Shown here in pieces: positions 16,198 through 24,125 of a DNA stretch of 41,113 bases (its first letter is position 1; each line of letters begins with the position of its first letter). The stretch covers positions 1-41,113 of the forward strand of contig JARLGR010000046.1 of the NCBI GenBank assembly GCA_031292665.1. Reading direction: 5' to 3'. The translations under genes were made by a program, and so were the position numbers. The DNA comes from Mycobacterium sp. GTDB lineage: Bacteria > Actinomycetota > Actinomycetes > Mycobacteriales > Mycobacteriaceae. The notes beneath the pieces are model-generated. The model did no database searches. It saw nothing but the letters and a program-made list of their open reading frames with translations, and was not told the DNA's origin.

Positions 16198-16221
16198 AAA
16201 GTATGCAGATTTGTATACTTT
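16198..16221. promoter_or_regulatory. Twin operator, copy 2
   Basis: The second copy has the same arms and spacing (AAAGTAT-GCAGATTTGT-ATACTTT), matching copy 1 at 19 of 24 positions, and again runs on into TTGTC. It ends 28 bp before the GTG of the F420-oxidoreductase, so a bound protein would block that promoter. Copy 1 is placed to act on the divergent SDR/ALDH arm. The regulator is not identified; the TetR at 13134 is a candidate, although its own upstream palindrome differs. Confidence 0.7.
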
Positions 16222-16249
16222 TGTCTCGGGCAGGGTTACGATCGGCCGC

Positions 16250-17224
16250 GTGAACAAAAAACTGTTCCGCTTCGCGGTGCAGGCGACCAACGCGGCCGGG
16301 GCGCGCGAGTGGCGCGACGCCGCCCAGCGGGTCGAGGACCTCGGCTACTCCACACTGTTCCTCGCTGATCATTATCTCGGCCCCGGTCCCGCGCAGAGAA
16401 TTGAGAACACGCCAAGGCAGGATCTGGCACCGATCGCGGCCATGGCCGCCGCCGCGGCGGTCACCGAAACGCTCCGTGTCGGTTGCCGGGTCTTCTGCGT
16501 GGACTACCACTTCCCCGCCGTGCTGGCCAAGGAGGCGGTCACTCTCGATCTGCTCTCGGACGGCCGCTTGGAACTCGGCATCGGAGCAGGGTGGAGCGAG
16601 GCCGAGTACCGCGCGCTGGGTATTTCGTTCGATCGGCCGAGCGAGCGAATCGAGAAGCTCAAGGAAGTAGTCGCGCTGATTCGTGCGCATTGCTCAGGTG
16701 ACGAGATCGCCTGCAAGGGTGAGTACGTCAACGTCGAGGGGTACGTCGGAACGCCGATGCCCGTGCAGCTTCCGCATCCGCCGATCATGATCGGCGGTGG
16801 ACGCAAGCGAGTTCTCTCCTACGCAGGACGAGAGGCCGACATCGTCAGCATCAACACCGTGCCGTTCGTCGCGCGTAACGAAGACGGCCTGGATCCGAGC
16901 GCGGAAGCTGCCCGGCGACTGAATTACGTCAGGGCGGCCGCCGGCGGCCGCTTCGACTCACTCGACATCGAGAGCTCGCCGTACTTCGTCAGGGTCATCA
17001 ATGACAGAGCCGACGAGGTCGACACACTGACACGGCTGTCGGCCGCGATCGGAGCCCCGTCTGAGCTCTTGCATGAGCATCCGAACGTCCTGATCGGTTC
17101 GGTGGACTACATCGCCGAGACGTTGCAGTCACGCCGAGAAACCTTCGGCATCAACTACGTGACGGTTCAGCAGTCCAGGATCGAGACGTTCGCTCCCGTC
17201 GTCGAGCGCCTCCGAGGTTCTTGA
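16250..17224 (+). CDS. LLM-class F420-dependent oxidoreductase
   Basis: A 324-residue luciferase-like monooxygenase-fold protein from a GTG at 16250. Family marks are GYSTLFLADHY near residue 35, APIAAMAAAAAVTETLRVG, the long helix KEAVTLDLLSDGRLELGIGAGW, RIEKLKEVVALI, PPIMIGGGRKRVL and NVLIGSVDYIAETL. In mycobacteria this subgroup uses F420 rather than FMN to move hydride to or from alcohols, ketones or enoyl bonds. It is the first gene of the plus-strand arm, 28 bp after operator copy 2, and is separated from the hydrolase gene by 80 bp. No ribosome-binding site is evident, so a leaderless or short-leader transcript is possible. Confidence 0.9.
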   Translation: MNKKLFRFAVQATNAAGAREWRDAAQRVEDLGYSTLFLADHYLGPGPAQRIENTPRQDLAPIAAMAAAAAVTETLRVGCRVFCVDYHFPAVLAKEAVTLDLLSDGRLELGIGAGWSEAEYRALGISFDRPSERIEKLKEVVALIRAHCSGDEIACKGEYVNVEGYVGTPMPVQLPHPPIMIGGGRKRVLSYAGREADIVSINTVPFVARNEDGLDPSAEAARRLNYVRAAAGGRFDSLDIESSPYFVRVINDRADEVDTLTRLSAAIGAPSELLHEHPNVLIGSVDYIAETLQSRRETFGINYVTVQQSRIETFAPVVERLRGS

Positions 17225-17304
17225 CGATGTCTGCGCTGCAACATATTTCAGGTGCTCCGCGGAGGCATCCATCGCTGGCAATAGAGGCATGAGAGGACGA
17301 CCAT

Positions 17305-18207
17305 ATGGCGAAACGAACAAGATTCAGCGAGTACCAGAACAGCTACGCCAACTATCGTTTCGAGCTCGACGAGGACGGCATCCTGCTGATGCAGTGCCAC
17401 ACCGACGGTGGCCCCCTGGTCTGGAGCTGGCAAGCGCACGACGACATGTCGGATGCGTTCGCTGACATCGCCGGTGACCGCGAAATCAAGGTGTTGATCC
17501 ACACCGGAACCGGCGAGAACTACAACGCCAACTGGGGTCGACTGCCCAACGGGCAGCCGCCAGAGCATCCCGAGTACATGCTCATGCCCGGCACCCGCGG
17601 GCTGGTCAAACTCGACGAGAAGGCCTGGTACGCACGTCACCTCATCACCAACGTGCTCGACGTCGACGTTCCGATGATCAGTGCCGTCAACGGCCCGTGC
17701 AACATGCACTCCGAAGTCCCCCTCATGGGCGACATCGTGCTGGCCTCCGAAGACGCCTACTTCCAGGATGCCTCGCACTTCCCGCGCGGACAGGTGCCCG
17801 GCGACGGGCAGCATGTCATCTGGAGCTACCTCGCCGGACACACCCGAGCGCGGTACTTCTTGCTCACCGGCAAGAAGCTCGATGCCCGAGAAGCCAAGGA
17901 GTGGGGCGTCGTCAATGAGGTTCTCCCCAAGGACCAAGTGCTTAACAGAGCCTTGGAGCTGGCCCGCGAACTGGTCAAACGGCCCCCGTTGACACTGCGT
18001 TACACGCGCCAGTTGTTCACCAATCCGCTCAAGCGCGCGTTCCTCGACGAGCTCGGTCACGGCCTGGCCCGCGAGACCTACGCGCAACGCGCATTCTTCC
18101 CGTTCGGCGGCGAGATGGAGCCGCTGGACGTGGCCTGGGACGACCAACCGTGGACGAACTCGGCGCAGGCCAACGGGCAACACCTCGACGAAGGAGCACG
18201 ATCGTGA
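17305..18207 (+). CDS. Crotonase-family beta-diketone hydrolase, 6-oxocamphor hydrolase-like
   Basis: A 300-residue crotonase-fold protein that resembles 6-oxocamphor hydrolase over most of its length (FSEYQNSYANYRFELDEDG, FLLTGKKLDAREAKEWGVVN). All four residues reported as catalytic in that enzyme appear kept: His135 (NMHSEVPL), His158 (ASHFPRG), Asp167 (VPGDGQHVIW) and Glu257 (LARETYA). An extra segment of about 25-30 residues at 78-110 is absent from my recollection of the reference. The enzyme would open a cyclic 1,3-diketone by hydrolytic C-C cleavage, giving a keto acid. GAGAGGA precedes the ATG, and the stop overlaps the Rieske start (GTGA), so the two are translationally coupled. Confidence 0.82.
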   Translation: MAKRTRFSEYQNSYANYRFELDEDGILLMQCHTDGGPLVWSWQAHDDMSDAFADIAGDREIKVLIHTGTGENYNANWGRLPNGQPPEHPEYMLMPGTRGLVKLDEKAWYARHLITNVLDVDVPMISAVNGPCNMHSEVPLMGDIVLASEDAYFQDASHFPRGQVPGDGQHVIWSYLAGHTRARYFLLTGKKLDAREAKEWGVVNEVLPKDQVLNRALELARELVKRPPLTLRYTRQLFTNPLKRAFLDELGHGLARETYAQRAFFPFGGEMEPLDVAWDDQPWTNSAQANGQHLDEGARS

Positions 18208-19502
18208 CCAGCATCCAGCAGCGACTCGCCACCGGACGTGGCAAGTTCACCACCGACTACCCCGACCTCGATACCGGTCCAGTGGGGTACGAGGACTCCA
18301 TCTCCGAGGAGTTCTTCGCGTCCGAACGCAAAGCCGTCTTCGAGCGAAACTGGTTGTGCGTCGGGCGCATCGAACGACTACCGCGCAAGGGCTCCTACTT
18401 CACCCGGGAGCTCCGGGGCCGGCTGGCCTCGATCGTCATCTCGCGTGACCTCGACGACAACGTCCACGCGTTCCACAACGTGTGCGCCCACCGCGGAAAC
18501 AAGGTCGTCTGGCAGGAGCACCCCCAGGAGGAGTCCTCGGGTAACTGCCGAGCGTTCGCCTGCAAGTACCACGGATGGCGGTACGGCCTGGACGGCGGCG
18601 TCAACCACGTCACCAACGAGGATGAATTCTTCGACCTCGACAAGAGCAAACTGCGCATGCCGCCCGTGCACTGCGAGGTGTGGGCGGGCTTCATCTTCGT
18701 CAACCTCGCCGACGACCCAGTGCCGTTGCGTACCTTCCTCGGCGACGGCCTGCTGGGCATGGAGGCCTACCCCTTCCATCTGATGACCCAGCGGTACGGC
18801 TTCTCCACCCGCATCATGGGCAACTGGAAGCTCGCCGTCGACTCGGTGTGCGAGTGGTACCACCCGCCTTACGTCCACGGCAGGTTCATCGACCCCGACG
18901 TGTCGAAGGCGGAGAAGATGGTGCCGCCGGTCGACTCCTACCACTACGACCTCTTCCGTCCGCACATGTTGACGTCTGTGCCCGGGCCGCCGCAGCTGCC
19001 GGCGCGGGAGCCGGGAACCGCGGGACCGGCCCGCCAGGATCAGCGGTGGGTCTACAAGTTGTTCCGTGCCGGACTGTTCGGACCCGACGACGTCCCCGAC
19101 ATCGGCCCGCTGCCCGACTTCCTCAACCGCGGCGACATCGCATCGTGGGGCAACGACCAGTTCTGGCTGTTCCCGAACCTCTCGATCCAGATCTGGGCGC
19201 GCAACTACTACATCACCTACACCTACTGGCCCGAGACGGTCGACTCGCACATCTACGAGATCGACCTCTACTTCGTGCCACCGGCCAACGCACACGAACG
19301 GCTCGCACAGGAACTGACGGTGGACAGCACGATCGAGTTCGCCATGCAGGACGTCAACACCATCGAGGCCACCCACTCAGCCCTGAAGACCCGCGCGCAG
19401 AACACCTTCTACCTCAGCGACCAGGAGCTGCTCATCAGGCAGTTCCACACGGTCATCCGCGACACCGTCGCCGCCCACCAGTCCGGCGAAACGAAGGAGT
19501 GA
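18204..19502 (+). CDS. Rieske non-heme iron oxygenase, large (catalytic) subunit
   Basis: A 432-residue aromatic-ring-hydroxylating-type oxygenase. The Rieske [2Fe-2S] ligands are C94-x-H96 (CAHRGN) and C120-x2-H123 (CKYHGW). The mononuclear iron ligands are His220 and His225 in CEWYHPPYVHG and Asp383 in MQDVNTIEATH. AAGGAG stands before the GTG start, which overlaps the hydrolase stop by four bases. No beta subunit, ferredoxin or reductase gene follows, so it is probably an alpha-only enzyme using electron carriers encoded elsewhere, possibly the ferredoxin at 8647. It would hydroxylate or demethylate the pathway substrate. The wide C-terminal domain suggests an alicyclic or bulky substrate, but this is inference. 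Confidence 0.93.
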   Translation: MTSIQQRLATGRGKFTTDYPDLDTGPVGYEDSISEEFFASERKAVFERNWLCVGRIERLPRKGSYFTRELRGRLASIVISRDLDDNVHAFHNVCAHRGNKVVWQEHPQEESSGNCRAFACKYHGWRYGLDGGVNHVTNEDEFFDLDKSKLRMPPVHCEVWAGFIFVNLADDPVPLRTFLGDGLLGMEAYPFHLMTQRYGFSTRIMGNWKLAVDSVCEWYHPPYVHGRFIDPDVSKAEKMVPPVDSYHYDLFRPHMLTSVPGPPQLPAREPGTAGPARQDQRWVYKLFRAGLFGPDDVPDIGPLPDFLNRGDIASWGNDQFWLFPNLSIQIWARNYYITYTYWPETVDSHIYEIDLYFVPPANAHERLAQELTVDSTIEFAMQDVNTIEATHSALKTRAQNTFYLSDQELLIRQFHTVIRDTVAAHQSGETKE

Positions 19503-19504
19503 CG

Positions 19505-19837
19505 ATGGGAAACACACTGCCAAAGAGCTTCTCCGAGCTCGAACCGTACGTCGTGGACTGGGCGCTGCCCACACGGGCCGAGCGCTACGCGGCGCGGCTG
19601 GACCGGCCCTTCGAAGACCTGGTCGCGTTCTACGACGCCATCGCACCGCGCGCCGAGGAGGCCATCGCATACCTCGACGGCCTGGACATCAACAACCTGC
19701 CCGAGGAGGCCACCAGGTTGCTGCACCTGCTCTACTCGATGATCCTGGTGTCCTACGCGGTGAATATCTTTAAGCAAAACCGAATTCCGGATTCGGCTGC
19801 GGCATTCTTCGAAATGGTCGCCGAGCCCGCCATCTGA
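19505..19837 (+). CDS. Small conserved partner protein of the Rieske oxygenase, 110 aa
   Basis: A 110-residue protein beginning two bases after the Rieske stop, with GAAGGAG before its ATG. It is rich in aromatic and acidic residues: ELEPYVVDWALPTRAERYAA, LDRPFEDLVAFYDAIAPRAE and LLHLLYSMILVSYAVNIFKQ. It is mainly helical and lacks a signal peptide or metal motif. I recall similar small proteins next to oxygenases in actinobacterial catabolic clusters, but no described function. Tight coupling to the Rieske gene suggests a subunit, stabiliser or substrate-delivery role. It is not homologous to the usual NTF2-like beta subunit as far as I can see. Confidence 0.82.
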   Translation: MGNTLPKSFSELEPYVVDWALPTRAERYAARLDRPFEDLVAFYDAIAPRAEEAIAYLDGLDINNLPEEATRLLHLLYSMILVSYAVNIFKQNRIPDSAAAFFEMVAEPAI

Positions 19838-19869
19838 GCACCCGAGCGTTGAGCCCACCCAAGAACGCC

Positions 19870-21075
19870 ATGGATCCCGTCGCACCTCGCCCGCTGTCGG
19901 GGCTGCGAGTCGTCGACGCCGCGACCCTGGCCGCCGGACCGTTGGTCGCCACCGCACTCGGCGAGTTCGGTGCCGAAGTCATCAAGGTGGAGCAACCAGG
20001 TTCGGGTGACCCCTTGCGGACCTGGGGCGCGCGGCGCGACGACATCGGCCTGATCTGGAAGAGCGTGAGCCGTAACAAGCTTTGCGTCACCATGGACTTG
20101 CGCCACCCGGAGGGCCGAGAGTTGCTGCACGGCCTTCTCGATGTCAGCGACGTGCTCGTCATCAACAACCGTCCGAGCACGCTGAGACGGTGGGGGCTGG
20201 ACTACGAGTCGTTGCACGACCGGCATCCGAGACTGGTCATGCTCCACGTCACCGGATACGGGCGCGGCGGTCCAGCCAGCGATCGACCCGGTTTCGGCAC
20301 GCTTGCGGAGGCGATGAGCGGCTTCGCTCACACCACCGGCCAAGAGGGTGGACCACCGACGCTGCCACCGTTCATGCTCGCCGACGGAGTGGCTGCCCTG
20401 GCTGCAACCTACGCGGTGATGATGGCGCTCTACCACCGCGACGTACACGGCGCTTGCGGCCAACTCGTCGATGTCAGCCTGGTAGAACCGCTGGCACGCC
20501 TCGTCGAGTACGCGACGCTGACCTATGACCAGCTCGGCGTGAGTCCCGTACGCGCCGGCAACCGCGTCGACGCCAGCGCACCCCGCAACGCCTACCGCAC
20601 GTCCGACGACAAGTGGATCGCCGTCTCGAGCGCGTCGTCAAGCATCGCGGCACGGGTCTATCACGCGATCGACAGGCCCGACCTGGCGCGGCGGCGTGAG
20701 TATGTGGACCCCGTCCCGCGCCAGGCACGCTCCGCCGAAGTGGACAGGCTGGTTGCCACGTGGATCAGTAGTCGGACCCAGGACGAGGCGATGAAGGCCT
20801 TCCTCGAGGAAGGCGTCGCCGCGGCGCCGGTCTACGACGCGGAGCAGCTCCTCAACGACGAGCACCTCTGCGCGCGAGGCACGTTCGTGGCCGTCGACGA
20901 CCCCGACCTCGGCCCGATCACGGTGCAGGCACCGGTGGCGGTCCTCAGCGAAACCCCAGGCCGCATAGACCATCTCGGGCGGCGACTGGGCGCCGACAAC
21001 GACGCCGTATACGGCGAACTCCTCAACCTGCGCCCCGAGCGCATCGCCGCACTGCTCGAGGACGGGACGATCTGA
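19870..21075 (+). CDS. CaiB/BaiF family III acyl-CoA transferase
   Basis: About 401 residues from the ATG at 19870; a TTG at 19849 would add seven. The family III signature is complete. It opens with PLSGLRVVDAATLAAGPLVA, then LGEFGAEVIKVEQPGSGDPL, then SRNKLCVTMDLRHPEGRELL. The catalytic Asp172 lies in PPFMLADGVAALAATYA, which forms the aspartyl-CoA intermediate. It moves CoA between carboxylic acids without ATP. Here it could activate the keto acid made by the diketone hydrolase, preparing it for the CitE-like lyase encoded next. The stop is one base before that GTG. The donor and acceptor acids are unknown. Confidence 0.93.
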   Translation: MDPVAPRPLSGLRVVDAATLAAGPLVATALGEFGAEVIKVEQPGSGDPLRTWGARRDDIGLIWKSVSRNKLCVTMDLRHPEGRELLHGLLDVSDVLVINNRPSTLRRWGLDYESLHDRHPRLVMLHVTGYGRGGPASDRPGFGTLAEAMSGFAHTTGQEGGPPTLPPFMLADGVAALAATYAVMMALYHRDVHGACGQLVDVSLVEPLARLVEYATLTYDQLGVSPVRAGNRVDASAPRNAYRTSDDKWIAVSSASSSIAARVYHAIDRPDLARRREYVDPVPRQARSAEVDRLVATWISSRTQDEAMKAFLEEGVAAAPVYDAEQLLNDEHLCARGTFVAVDDPDLGPITVQAPVAVLSETPGRIDHLGRRLGADNDAVYGELLNLRPERIAALLEDGTI

Positions 21076-21076
21076 G

Positions 21077-22021
21077 GTGCCGACCGTGAAGAGCGCTCCC
21101 CCCTTCCGCATCCGCCGCTCGGAACTCGCCACACCGGCCAGCAGCGAGCACATGTGCGAAGTGGCCGCGCGTGCGGGCGCCGACGTGGTGTTCCTCGACC
21201 TCGAGGACGCCTGCGCTCCAAGCGCGAAGAAGTCGGCACGCGCCACCGCCGTCGCCGCGCTTACGAACCTCGACTGGGGCAAGACCACTCGCGCCATTCG
21301 CATCAACGGACTCGACACACCCTGGTGCTACGGCGACATCGTCGAAGTAGTCACCGGTGCACGCGAGGCGGTGGACGTGCTGATCGTGCCCAAAGCCCGA
21401 TCCGCACGCGACATCTGGTGGGTAGACGTGTTGCTGACCCAACTCGAGGAAGACCTGGGGCTGTCCCGACCCATCGGCCTGGAGGCGCTCATCGAGGAGG
21501 CCGAGGGGTTGGTCAATGCGGCGGAGATCGCGCGAGCAAGCCCTCGGCTCGAGGCACTCATCTTCGGCGCTGGTGACCTGTCCGCCTCGCTGCGATCACG
21601 CGTCGACGGAAACTTCGATCCGCAAGGCGACTATCCCGGGGAATTCTGGCATTTCGCGCGCATGCAGGTGCTCGCGGCAGCACGTGCGGCGGGAATCGGC
21701 GCAATCGATGCGCCGTACCCGGCGTATCGGGATCTCACGGGATATCGCCGTGCGGCTACACAGGCGAGCCTGCTGGGCTTCGACGGCAAGTGGGCGATCC
21801 ATCCCGACCAGGTCCCCGTCGCCCACGACGTGTTCACCGCTACGGCCACCGAGGTCGCCGATGCGCGTGCCGTGATTGCGGACTACGGTCGCGCCGAGTC
21901 CGGTGGCCTCGGAGCTGTCGGCCGTGACGGCAAGCTCGTCGACGCCGCCCTCATGCGCCACGCCGCCAACGTGCTTCGCAGAGCCGCGCCGTCGGACGGC
22001 GGCGGGCCATCCTCGATATGA
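21077..22021 (+). CDS. HpcH/HpaI-CitE family acyl-CoA lyase
   Basis: A 314-residue TIM-barrel protein of the CitE/malyl-CoA lyase group. The start RRSELATPASSEHM is the usual phosphate/CoA-binding opening. FLDLEDACAP (41-48), RAIRINGLDT with Arg75, IGLEALIEEAEGLVNA with the Mg-binding Glu, and IFGAGDLSAS with Asp167 complete the site. WAIHPDQVPVAHDVF is also typical. The enzyme makes or breaks a C-C bond beta to a thioester, for example in 3-hydroxyacyl-CoA-type substrates. Placed after the CoA-transferase, it most likely cleaves the activated ring-opened acid. It starts with GTG one base after the previous stop. Confidence 0.9.
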   Translation: MPTVKSAPPFRIRRSELATPASSEHMCEVAARAGADVVFLDLEDACAPSAKKSARATAVAALTNLDWGKTTRAIRINGLDTPWCYGDIVEVVTGAREAVDVLIVPKARSARDIWWVDVLLTQLEEDLGLSRPIGLEALIEEAEGLVNAAEIARASPRLEALIFGAGDLSASLRSRVDGNFDPQGDYPGEFWHFARMQVLAAARAAGIGAIDAPYPAYRDLTGYRRAATQASLLGFDGKWAIHPDQVPVAHDVFTATATEVADARAVIADYGRAESGGLGAVGRDGKLVDAALMRHAANVLRRAAPSDGGGPSSI

Positions 22022-22054
22022 ACGGCATCCGAACAGAGTGAAAGTGAGCGACGT

Positions 22055-22891
22055 ATGACCGGACGAGTCGAAGGCAAGGTCGCCTTCATCACGGGCGCCG
22101 CGCGCGGGCAGGGCCGAAGTCACGCGGTCCGCCTCGCGCAGGAAGGTGCCGACATCATCGCCGTGGACATCTGCCGCGGGTTCGACGGCTCGCCCGCACC
22201 GGCGGCCACCCCCGAGGATCTCGCCGAAACCGCAGACCTGGTCAAGAATCTCAATCGACGCGTGGTCACCGCGCAAGTCGACGTGCGCGACTACTCGGCA
22301 CTCAAGGCCGCAGTGGACAACGGCGTCGAGGAGCTTGGACGCCTCGACGTCATCGTGGCCAACGCCGGTATCGGCACCACCGGGGTCAAGCTCGACAAGA
22401 TGGACGAGGCGAGTTGGGAGGAAACCCTCGACGTCAACCTCGGCGGCGTCTGGAAAACCGTGAAGGCCGGCGTCCCGCATCTGAAGTCCGGCGGCCGCGG
22501 CGGTTCGATCATCATCACCAGTTCAGTCGGCGGCCTGAAGGCCTACCCACAGGTCGGCCACTACGTGACGGCGAAACACGGCGTGGTCGGCCTGATGCGA
22601 ACGTTCGCGGTCGAATTGGGCGCCGACTCGATCCGCGTCAACACGATCCATCCCACACATGTGAGCAGCCCGCTGCTGATGAACGTGCCCACCTATCGGC
22701 TGTTTCGGCCGGACTTGGAGAATCCGGGACCCGACGATCTAGCCCCGATCTGTCAGTCGTTCCACTTTCTGCCGATACCGTGGGTGGAGCCGGCCGACAT
22801 CAGCAACGCCGTGCTGTTCCTGGCCTCCGACGAAGCCCGCTACATCACCGGCGTTACGCTCCCGGTGGACGCCGGCAGCCTGCTGAAATAG
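22055..22891 (+). CDS. Mycofactocin-coupled SDR-family oxidoreductase
   Basis: A 278-residue SDR of the mycofactocin-associated subgroup. It opens GRVEGKVAFITGAARGQGRS, has the insert VDICRGFDGSPAPAATPEDL after the second strand, then NAGIG, SSVGGLKAYPQVGHYVTAK with the catalytic set, and a late VTLPVDAGSLLK. In this subgroup the bound NAD(H) does not exchange and the redox carrier mycofactocin takes the electrons. It would oxidise a secondary alcohol made by the P450 or Rieske oxygenase to a ketone, possibly the diketone substrate of the hydrolase. It lies 33 bp after the lyase gene and 9 bp before the P450 gene, in the same operon. Confidence 0.92.
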   Translation: MTGRVEGKVAFITGAARGQGRSHAVRLAQEGADIIAVDICRGFDGSPAPAATPEDLAETADLVKNLNRRVVTAQVDVRDYSALKAAVDNGVEELGRLDVIVANAGIGTTGVKLDKMDEASWEETLDVNLGGVWKTVKAGVPHLKSGGRGGSIIITSSVGGLKAYPQVGHYVTAKHGVVGLMRTFAVELGADSIRVNTIHPTHVSSPLLMNVPTYRLFRPDLENPGPDDLAPICQSFHFLPIPWVEPADISNAVLFLASDEARYITGVTLPVDAGSLLK

Positions 22892-22900
22892 GAGCTGACG

Positions 22901-24103
22901 ATGACGACCGCGAATGACACCGACGTGTACTACGACCCCTACGACCTCGCCATCGCGGCGAACCCGTGGCCGACGTACGCGCGACTGCGTGACGAGGCGC
23001 CGATCTACTACAACGAACGCTATGACTTCTGGGCACTGTCCCGTTACGAGGACGTCGAGGCGGCGCTGTCCAATTGGGAGACGTTCTCCAACAGCCGAAG
23101 TGACATCCTTGAGCTGGTGAAGTCGGACTTCGACATGCCGTCGGGGGTGATGATGTTCGAGGATCCACCCATGCACACGATGCTGCGTGGGCTGATGGCG
23201 CGGGTCTTCACGCCACGCCGGATGGCGGCCATCGAGGACCAGATCCGCGACTTCTGTGTCGGCTGCCTCGAACCGCACGTCGGGTCGGCCGGGTTCGACA
23301 TCGTTGCCGAACTGGCCGCGATGATGCCGATGCGTGTGATCGGCATGTTGCTCGGCATTCCGGAATCGGATCAGATCGGCTACCGCGACAAACAAGATGC
23401 GAATCTTCGGACGAAGCCCGGCGTCCCAATGAAGGTGTCGAATGCCGACGCAATCGCCGATGGCCGGATGTTCGCCGACTACGTCGAGTGGCGCGCCAAG
23501 AACCCCTCCGACGATCTGATGACCGCGTTACTCAACGTCGAGTTCGAAGACGAGCACGGCGTAACCCGCAAGCTGACGCGAAAGGAGTTGCTGCACTACA
23601 CCCAGGTCGTCGCCGGGGCCGGGAACGAAACCACCGGGCGGCTCATCGGCTGGCTCGCTAAGGTGCTCGCCGAACATCCCCTGCAGCGCCGCCAAGTCGT
23701 CGAAGACCGAACCTTGCTGAGCCGCGTCGTCGACGAGACCCTGCGATTCGAGCCGACTGGACCGCACGTGGCGCGCTACATCGTCAGAGACTTCGATGCC
23801 TACGGCACAACCGTGCCTGCCGGCAGCGCGATGTTGCTGCTGTTCGGCGCGGCCAATCGTGACCCGGCCCGCTACGAGAATCCCGACGCGTTCGACATTC
23901 ACCGCGACAACAAGGCGCACCTGACATTCGGCAAGGGCCTGCACTACTGTCTCGGAGCCAATCTGGCCCGGCTGGAAGGTCGAGTCGCGCTCGACGAACT
24001 ACTCAACCGCTTCCCCGAGTGGGACATCGACTACGACAGCATGGAACCGGCGCCTACGTCCACAGTCAGAGGTTGGGAGCGGCTACGAATCGTGCTGCCG
24101 TGA
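22901..24103 (+). CDS. Cytochrome P450, last gene of the oxygenase operon
   Basis: A 400-residue P450 with AGGAG before its ATG. The I-helix motif is GAGNETT (239-245), the ExxR is ETLR (279-282) and the heme loop is FGKGLHYCLG with Cys350. The GNET and GKGLHYCLGA style resembles P450s of terpenoid or steroid catabolism in actinobacteria. It differs clearly from the P450 at 5229, so the two are not recent duplicates. No redox partner is in the operon; the small ferredoxin at 8647 could serve. It probably performs the first hydroxylation of the growth substrate. It ends 22 bp from the convergent lysG pseudogene. Confidence 0.95.
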   Translation: MTTANDTDVYYDPYDLAIAANPWPTYARLRDEAPIYYNERYDFWALSRYEDVEAALSNWETFSNSRSDILELVKSDFDMPSGVMMFEDPPMHTMLRGLMARVFTPRRMAAIEDQIRDFCVGCLEPHVGSAGFDIVAELAAMMPMRVIGMLLGIPESDQIGYRDKQDANLRTKPGVPMKVSNADAIADGRMFADYVEWRAKNPSDDLMTALLNVEFEDEHGVTRKLTRKELLHYTQVVAGAGNETTGRLIGWLAKVLAEHPLQRRQVVEDRTLLSRVVDETLRFEPTGPHVARYIVRDFDAYGTTVPAGSAMLLLFGAANRDPARYENPDAFDIHRDNKAHLTFGKGLHYCLGANLARLEGRVALDELLNRFPEWDIDYDSMEPAPTSTVRGWERLRIVLP

Positions 24104-24125
24104 GCGCGAACCTCCTTGGCGGCGG

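Noticed and set aside
18378..19376. 332-codon minus-strand frame across the Rieske gene
   Set aside because: Val/Asp/Glu-rich antisense translation without motifs; the plus strand has complete iron and cluster ligands.
24104..24125. GC-rich GGCGGC/GCCGGC stretch between the convergent P450 and lysG as a terminator
   Set aside because: The complementarity is short and imperfect and there is no T-run on either strand.
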